Source: an uncultured Chlorobiota bacterium (GTDB lineage: Bacteria > Bacteroidota > Bacteroidia > Bacteroidales > JAADGE01). Taken from it: a DNA stretch of 12,171 nt. The notes beneath the pieces were generated by a model. The model saw nothing but the letters and a program-made list of their open reading frames with translations, searched no databases and was not told the DNA's origin. The stretch covers positions 1 to 12,171 of the forward strand of contig CAMZKQ010000112.1 in the NCBI GenBank assembly GCA_947311265.1, in the 5' to 3' direction. The translations under genes were made by a program, and so were the position numbers. Shown here piece by piece: positions 8,516 to 12,171 of the stretch; within the stretch, counting starts at the first letter, position 1, and every line of letters starts with the position of its first letter.

Positions 8516-8562
8516 AACGTTCGCTTTATGGCAATATTAATGCCAGCCGAAACTCGGCATAA
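8504..8562 (+). other. ppc: Out-of-frame C-terminal tail of ppc (-1 frame)
   Basis: From 8512 the -1 frame reads VKRSLYGNINASRNSA and then a TAA at 8560-8562, the C-terminal signature expected for a Bacteroidota PEP carboxylase. The ppc frame instead reads TTG TAA and stops at 8515. The two frames can be joined at the five-A run 8505-8509: one extra base there would give Y-E-K-I-V-K-R and a protein of about 848 residues. The tail has no start of its own. The cause may be a real one-base deletion, a homopolymer sequencing or assembly error, or, less likely, ribosomal slippage. Confidence 0.88.
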
Positions 8563-8565
8563 AGC
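8523..8565 (+). repeat. Three-way-junction inverted repeat over the ppc tail
   Basis: Three nested stems tile this short segment almost completely. The outer stem is GCTTTAT (8523-8529) with ATAAAGC (8559-8565). The first inner hairpin is GGCA (8530-8533) with TGCC (8541-8544) around a seven-base loop. The second is GCCGA (8546-8550) with TCGGC (8554-8558) around AAC. Only base 8545 is left between the arms. It covers the last out-of-frame ppc codons and their stop. No T-run follows, so it is a poor intrinsic terminator. It may be chance, an mRNA 3' structure or a degenerate repeat element. Confidence 0.5.
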
Positions 8566-8575
8566 AAAACAGATT

Positions 8576-8605
8576 TTGCAAAGCAGCTATAGAATTTTAA
8601 CTTTG
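8576..8605 (+). promoter_or_regulatory. Full Bacteroidota promoter for the PagL-like gene
   Basis: TTG at 8576-8578 (inside TTTTG) and TAACTTTG at 8598-8605 are separated by exactly 19 bases, matching the Bacteroidota/Flavobacterium pattern TTG-N17-23-TAnnTTTG with no mismatch. Transcription would begin near 8612, leaving a leader of roughly 18 bases before the TTG start at 8630. The -33 half also lies in a small hairpin, GCAAAA (8564-8569) with TTTTGC (8574-8579). Its first two bases are shared with the outer stem of the preceding structure, so the two folds exclude each other. Confidence 0.75.
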
Positions 8606-8629
8606 GATTTTAAATTCTAAAAAGATCCT

Positions 8630-9739
8630 TTGTTAAGATATTTAATAATTATACCCGCCCTCTTTTTTTCGTATTTAAGCAGCCAAGCACAAATTACAGG
8701 AAAATTAAAGACCGCCCAATACGGTTTGCAATATTATAGAGGTATAATTATTCCGCACCACAAATCTATAAACTACCTAACCAAAGGCTACGGGCAGATG
8801 CTCAACCTAAGCATAACCCTCCCCTCTTTTGGGCAAAAGCCATGGCATAAACTGTACAACTATCCCGATAAGGGCATTGGCTATAGCTTTACTGATTTTG
8901 GAAACCCCACAGTTTTGGGCAATTCGCACGCCCTTTATGCCTTTATAAACCTGCCAATAATTAAACGAAAATATTTCATTTTTAATTTTGATGCCACAGT
9001 TGGCGTAGCCTACCTCAACCGCCCATTCGACAAAAAAATGAATAATACAAACATCATAATAGGCTCACATTCAAATGCCTACCTGAGAGTTTATGCCAAT
9101 ACCAAGTTTTTAATTTCTGATAAAATAAGCCTAAAAACAGGCTTTGGCATTTCCCACTTTTCTAATGGGGCAATTAAAAAGCCCAATTTAGGCATCAACC
9201 TTATTTCAGTATTTACAGAAGTAGCCTTTAGCCCCACAACAAAAAAAATAACAGAAATAAAACCTATTGAAAAGTTTATAAAAAGTTATGATTTTTCAGT
9301 CCTACTCTCTGGTGGCTGGCGACAAAGCTATCCGCCTTACAAAAAAATATACGCCATTGCAGGAGCTAGCCTAAAGGCAGAGTATAATTTTAGCCCAAGG
9401 CATCGGGCAGGTTTAGGTTTGGATATTTTCTACGATGAAATTTATGGCATTCGTACCACCAGAGAAATTTATGAAAATAAAAAAGCCGACACGCCTTTTT
9501 TTACAGGCATACACCTTTCCTACGACTTAGTTTTTGGCAGCCTTTCTTTTACAGCACAAGTAGGATTACACCCCAGTTTACCTACTTCAGGATACCCCAT
9601 TTTATACCAACGTTTTGCCCTAAAAAAACGATTTAGAAAGCACTTTTTAGCTGGCATAGGGCTAAAATCATACATGGGTACAGCACAATTTATTGAGTGG
9701 CGAACAGGATATTATTTTTCAAAAAACAAAACCAATTAA
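8630..9739 (+). CDS. PagL/acyloxyacyl-hydrolase-like outer-membrane protein
   Basis: This 369-residue exported protein resembles the lipid A 3-O-deacylase PagL family, in the long Bacteroidota form (proteobacterial PagL is about half as long). A signal peptide covers residues 1-20 (hydrophobic core, then SSQA before Gln21). Alternating hydrophobic and aromatic strands point to an outer-membrane beta-barrel. The active-site block is HFSNGAIKKPNLGIN: His176 and Ser178 match the PagL catalytic His and Ser, and Asn179 the oxyanion Asn. The position of the catalytic Glu, 14 residues after the His in Pseudomonas PagL, is Asn190; the nearest Glu is Glu197. Activity on lipid A is therefore unproven. 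The start is TTG at 8630. An in-frame stop lies at 8618-8620 and the first ATG (near 8798) would remove the signal peptide, so TTG is the best choice. A strong promoter ends 25 bases upstream. Confidence 0.8.
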   Translation: MLRYLIIIPALFFSYLSSQAQITGKLKTAQYGLQYYRGIIIPHHKSINYLTKGYGQMLNLSITLPSFGQKPWHKLYNYPDKGIGYSFTDFGNPTVLGNSHALYAFINLPIIKRKYFIFNFDATVGVAYLNRPFDKKMNNTNIIIGSHSNAYLRVYANTKFLISDKISLKTGFGISHFSNGAIKKPNLGINLISVFTEVAFSPTTKKITEIKPIEKFIKSYDFSVLLSGGWRQSYPPYKKIYAIAGASLKAEYNFSPRHRAGLGLDIFYDEIYGIRTTREIYENKKADTPFFTGIHLSYDLVFGSLSFTAQVGLHPSLPTSGYPILYQRFALKKRFRKHFLAGIGLKSYMGTAQFIEWRTGYYFSKNKTN

Positions 9740-9761
9740 TTGGTTTTAAAATTATTTTTTT
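9728..9761 (+). terminator. Palindromic terminator overlapping the PagL-like gene stop
   Basis: AAAACCAATT (9728-9737) is followed immediately by its reverse complement (9738-9747), a perfect 20-base palindrome whose centre holds the TAA stop codon. As RNA it can form an 8-bp stem with a TTAA loop. A run of seven T lies at 9755-9761, seven bases after the stem, further than usual, though the stem itself ends in TTTT. It is a plausible but weak, possibly two-way terminator. Confidence 0.45.
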
Positions 9762-9762
9762 G

Positions 9763-9778
9763 TAAGTTGTCCAACTTA
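9763..9778. promoter_or_regulatory. Operator-like palindrome before the T9SS protein gene
   Basis: TAAGTTG (9763-9769) and CAACTTA (9772-9778) form a perfect 7+7 inverted repeat with a two-base spacer, 30 bases before the ATG at 9809. Its size and spacing fit a dimeric regulator's binding site. No regulator gene is in the window and no good -7 box accompanies it; the closest, TACATTAT at 9785-9792, matches poorly. It could also be a continuation of the preceding terminator region. Confidence 0.35.
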
Positions 9779-9808
9779 TACGAATACATTATCTAAAAAT
9801 TACAAATT

Positions 9809-11839
9809 ATGACACAATTTTACACCTTTAAAACAAAAATAGCTAGTTTACTCCTCTTATTTTCATTTCTTGCCTATACATCAACAGCACAAGTTATAGA
9901 TGTAGATAACTCAACAGGCGGCCCTGGGGCAGCATTAGGTGTTGCCACTGGCGAATACCAGTCTTTTACCTGTGGTATTTCTGGCGATTTAACTCGGGTA
10001 GATGTTAATATAAAAGTATTTGACCTTTCCGGAGGGCTACTAGGTGTCCCAAGCGGTACTTTTCAAATAAATATTAGAGATGGCGAAGGGCTAGGCGGTG
10101 CCGTTTTAGCAACTGGACCATCTTTACTCTTAACCTCACAAACCTTTGCTTGGCAAACCCTCAATTTTGGCACACCAGCCACACTCATTAGTGGCAATAA
10201 ATATACATTAGAGTTTATTGTAACCTTTGCCAACTCGCCAATTTGGGGAGTTCAAATGCAAAATAATGATGCCACTTATGCCGGCGGGCATTACTTCTCT
10301 GGCGGAGTGCAAACTTACGACCAGTACTTTAAAACCTACATACTAGCCCCTGTTACAAGCACAATATGGGAAGCCCCCGGTGTTTGGAATCCAGCTGCAC
10401 CCGATGCCAGCACCGATGCTACTATCGACTTTCTATACGACATAAACACCAATATCGTTTCTAAAAACTTAACTATAAATGCTGGCAAAAGCCTAGAAGT
10501 ACAACCCGGATTTTCAGTAACCGTAGAAGGCGATTTAACCAACAACGGCAACCTCACCCTAAAATCGCCCGCCAACTTAACGGCAAGCGGCTCGCTAATT
10601 ACAAAAGGCACAGTAACCAATAATGGCACAATGCTAGCCCAACGCAACATTATGCCAGACCGCTGGCACTTATTGGCTTCGCCATTAGATGCCAGTATTT
10701 CAGCAATTCTACCTTTTAATATGGACTATGTTTACACCTACGACGAGCCATACTCAGGCATAGAAAACGATGATGCCTGGACACAACTGCCCTCTTTCGG
10801 AGCAAACATCATGACAGACATGGGCTACCTAGTAAAATCTGCTGCCGCAGATAACAGTGATTTTGTAATCCCCTTTGAAGGCACATTTAGAACTGGCAAT
10901 GTAATTTATAGCAACCTTAGCTTTATGGCATCAGGCTATAACCTAGTGGCTAACCCCTACCCATCGGCTATAGACTGGAACGCTGCAGGCTGGACAAAAA
11001 CCGCTGTAGGCGGTTCTACATGGATTTGGAACAGTACCCAGTACGCCGTTTGGGACGGTGCAATTGGCACAAATGGGGCAACAAAGGACATTCCTGCCAT
11101 GCAGGCCTTTTTTGTACAAGTAAACAATGCCACCAACACTCTTGGCATGACCAACGCCGTGCGATTGCACAGTACTGCAAGCATTATGCGTAACAACCCA
11201 CCACCAACCGACCTCAAGCTCGTTCGCCTTGCCGTTTCAGGCAATAACCTAACTGACGATATTGTACTCTACGATGCACAGGACAACGAAGATAGCAATA
11301 AATTCTTCTCATCAACCAACGAATTACCACAACTCTACTCCATTGAAAATGACAAAAAATTAGCCATCAATAAATTACAAAACCAATCGGATTTTGATGT
11401 AGATTTAGGGTTTGTTTGTGGCATATCAGGCAACTACACCATTAGTGCCACCGAATTTACTTACGATAGAAATACTACCGTAATACTCGAAGATTTAGTT
11501 ACAGGCACAGAAATTAACCTTAGCCAAAATACAACTTATACTTTTGCTTACACCCAAGGCGAGCAAGAGCAAAGGTTTATACTCCATTTCAATAGAAGTA
11601 CTGTAGGAATTGCAACGATTGCCGATACAAATATTTCTATCTATGCCGCTGAAAAAACTATTTTTATAAATAGTAAAACCCTTAAAAATGGAAATGTATC
11701 TATTTTCAATACCCTTGGGCAGGAAGTATTTACAAGCCAACTCACCAAGCAAATTACACCTAATTTGCCTAATGGGCTATACATTGTAAAAGTAAAAACA
11801 GCTAACCAAGAAGCTACAAAGCAAGTGTTTATTAACTAG
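9809..11839 (+). CDS. Secreted surface protein with T9SS type A sorting domain
   Basis: This is a 676-residue protein exported in two steps. An N-terminal Sec signal peptide (1-27, cleavage likely after TSTA) takes it to the periplasm. A C-terminal type IX secretion domain (about 606-676) marks it for passage through the outer membrane; its hallmarks are a short beta-sandwich with IFNTLGQEV and the closing LPNGLYIVKVKT...KQVFIN (653-676). Residues about 28-180 look like a beta-sandwich with no family I can name. A segment rich in NLT-N-G-N-L-T-L repeats (about 219-275) suggests a short beta-helix. The block containing GYNLVANPYPSAIDW (from 376) is widespread in Bacteroidota surface proteins of unknown role. 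No catalytic motif is visible. The ATG at 9809 gives the signal peptide directly. A strong terminator follows, so it is probably a single-gene unit. It implies that the organism has a T9SS. Confidence 0.88.
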   Translation: MTQFYTFKTKIASLLLLFSFLAYTSTAQVIDVDNSTGGPGAALGVATGEYQSFTCGISGDLTRVDVNIKVFDLSGGLLGVPSGTFQINIRDGEGLGGAVLATGPSLLLTSQTFAWQTLNFGTPATLISGNKYTLEFIVTFANSPIWGVQMQNNDATYAGGHYFSGGVQTYDQYFKTYILAPVTSTIWEAPGVWNPAAPDASTDATIDFLYDINTNIVSKNLTINAGKSLEVQPGFSVTVEGDLTNNGNLTLKSPANLTASGSLITKGTVTNNGTMLAQRNIMPDRWHLLASPLDASISAILPFNMDYVYTYDEPYSGIENDDAWTQLPSFGANIMTDMGYLVKSAAADNSDFVIPFEGTFRTGNVIYSNLSFMASGYNLVANPYPSAIDWNAAGWTKTAVGGSTWIWNSTQYAVWDGAIGTNGATKDIPAMQAFFVQVNNATNTLGMTNAVRLHSTASIMRNNPPPTDLKLVRLAVSGNNLTDDIVLYDAQDNEDSNKFFSSTNELPQLYSIENDKKLAINKLQNQSDFDVDLGFVCGISGNYTISATEFTYDRNTTVILEDLVTGTEINLSQNTTYTFAYTQGEQEQRFILHFNRSTVGIATIADTNISIYAAEKTIFINSKTLKNGNVSIFNTLGQEVFTSQLTKQITPNLPNGLYIVKVKTANQEATKQVFIN

Positions 11840-11863
11840 TCCGTTTTACATTACATTCAATAT

Positions 11864-11894
11864 AAAAAGCAAAGAATAATCTTTGCTTTTTTTT
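11864..11894 (+). terminator. Intrinsic terminator after the T9SS protein gene
   Basis: AAAAAGCAAAG (11864-11874) pairs perfectly with CTTTGCTTTTT (11881-11891) around a six-base loop (AATAAT), and the T-run goes on to 11894, eight T in all. It begins 24 bases after the stop codon. The geometry is that of a standard rho-independent terminator, and the A-run on the 5' side would let it also work for the other strand. Confidence 0.92.
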
Positions 11895-11983
11895 ATGAAA
11901 AAAGTTAAGATATTTCACTCTATAAAAATGAAAAGCCAACTTATGAGCTAAGTATTTTTCTAGCGAAAGAGAAAAAAAATCAC

Positions 11984-11991
11984 TACCTTTA
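11984..11991 (+). promoter_or_regulatory. Possible -7 box for the aminopeptidase P gene
   Basis: TACCTTTA differs from the consensus TAnnTTTG only at the last base. It lies in the gap after a strong terminator, where a promoter is needed, and would give a leader of about 22 bases before the ATG at 12020. There is no clear TTG at the -33 distance, so the call is tentative. Confidence 0.4.
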
Positions 11992-12019
11992 CAAAAAAGT
12001 AAACCATAAAAAATAAAAT

Positions 12020-12171
12020 ATGTTTAGCAAAGCAACTTATGTAGCAAGGCGAAAAGCCTTAAAGGCACTCTTAAAAAATGGAATTGCAATATTCCCATCT
12101 AACGCCTATGTGCCATATAATTACCCGCACAATGTTTATGCCTTTCGGCAAGATAGCTCGTTTTTGCAAAA
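12020..12171 (+). CDS. Aminopeptidase P family protein, N-terminal fragment
   Basis: Fifty codons are present and the gene runs off the window, so it is incomplete at the 3' end. The N-terminus, MFSKATYVARRKALKALL followed by ...NYPHNVYAFRQDSSFLQ, is the start of an aminopeptidase P N-terminal domain, where NYP-x-N-x-Y-x-FRQDS-x-F is very characteristic. Such enzymes are cytoplasmic, metal-dependent M24 peptidases that remove an N-terminal residue preceding proline. The catalytic domain and its metal ligands are outside the window, so activity cannot be judged. The ATG at 12020 matches the family start. The gene follows a strong terminator and probably has its own promoter. Confidence 0.85.
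   Translation, partial: MFSKATYVARRKALKALLKNGIAIFPSNAYVPYNYPHNVYAFRQDSSFLQ

Noticed and set aside
8516..8620. In-frame readthrough extension of ppc past its stop (34 codons to a TAA at 8618)
   Set aside because: Its translation does not resemble the PEPC C-terminus, whereas the -1 frame gives the exact expected signature ending at 8562.
10336..11244. Antisense open frames inside the T9SS protein gene and other genes
   Set aside because: They are short, lack recognisable protein features and lie opposite well-supported coding sequences; they are shadows of codon usage.
11895..11951. Small ORF of 18 codons starting with ATG right after the terminator T-run
   Set aside because: It is very short, has no promoter of its own, overlaps the end of the terminator and has no recognisable content.
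1..12171. Mobile elements, CRISPR arrays, tRNA or rRNA genes, toxin-antitoxin or defence systems
   Set aside because: No transposase, repeat-spacer array, tRNA-like cloverleaf with conserved bases, or defence-type gene was seen on either strand; the genes are ordinary housekeeping and envelope genes.

Overview
The window looks like a chromosomal, mostly housekeeping stretch from a member of the Bacteroidota. The DNA is AT-rich. All recognised genes read on the + strand. Shine-Dalgarno sequences are not evident before the starts, and the clearest promoters match the Bacteroidota pattern TTG-N19-TAnnTTTG. The protein families are also typical of the phylum: a DUF6340-type lipoprotein, a DUF4340-type anchored protein, a Bacteroidota-type PEP carboxylase, a long PagL-like protein and a protein with a type IX secretion (T9SS) sorting tail. 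The genus cannot be told from this sequence.

Layout. A DUF6340-like lipoprotein (46-1083) and a membrane-anchored DUF4340-like protein (1085-2026) are one base apart, so they are probably co-transcribed. The DNA polymerase sliding clamp gene dnaN (2128-3249) follows, with its own promoter -7 box, a hairpin in the leader and a strong intrinsic terminator. Next come a DEDDh 3'-5' exonuclease with an ExoX-like C-terminal domain (3350-4117), arginyl-tRNA synthetase argS (4197-5978) and phosphoenolpyruvate carboxylase ppc (6017-8515). A PagL/acyloxyacyl-hydrolase-like outer-membrane barrel protein (8630-9739, TTG start) has the best promoter in the window. It is followed by a 676-residue T9SS-exported surface protein (9809-11839) with a textbook terminator. 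The window ends in the first 50 codons of an aminopeptidase P family gene (12020 onward).

Functions fall into four groups: replication and DNA processing (dnaN, exonuclease), translation (argS), anaplerotic carbon metabolism (ppc), and cell envelope or export (both lipoprotein-type genes, the PagL-like protein and the T9SS protein). Nothing ties them into one pathway.

The main discovery is in ppc. The annotated frame stops at 8515 after 832 residues, but the missing family C-terminus (VKRSLYGNINASRNSA, then a stop) is encoded without a break in the -1 frame at 8512-8562. A single base is therefore missing near the A-run at 8505-8509, either as a real frameshift or as a homopolymer error in the sequence. 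The same tail DNA can fold into a compact three-way junction (8523-8565), and the PagL-gene promoter begins only a few bases later. No mobile element, CRISPR array, tRNA, rRNA or new multi-gene system was found.
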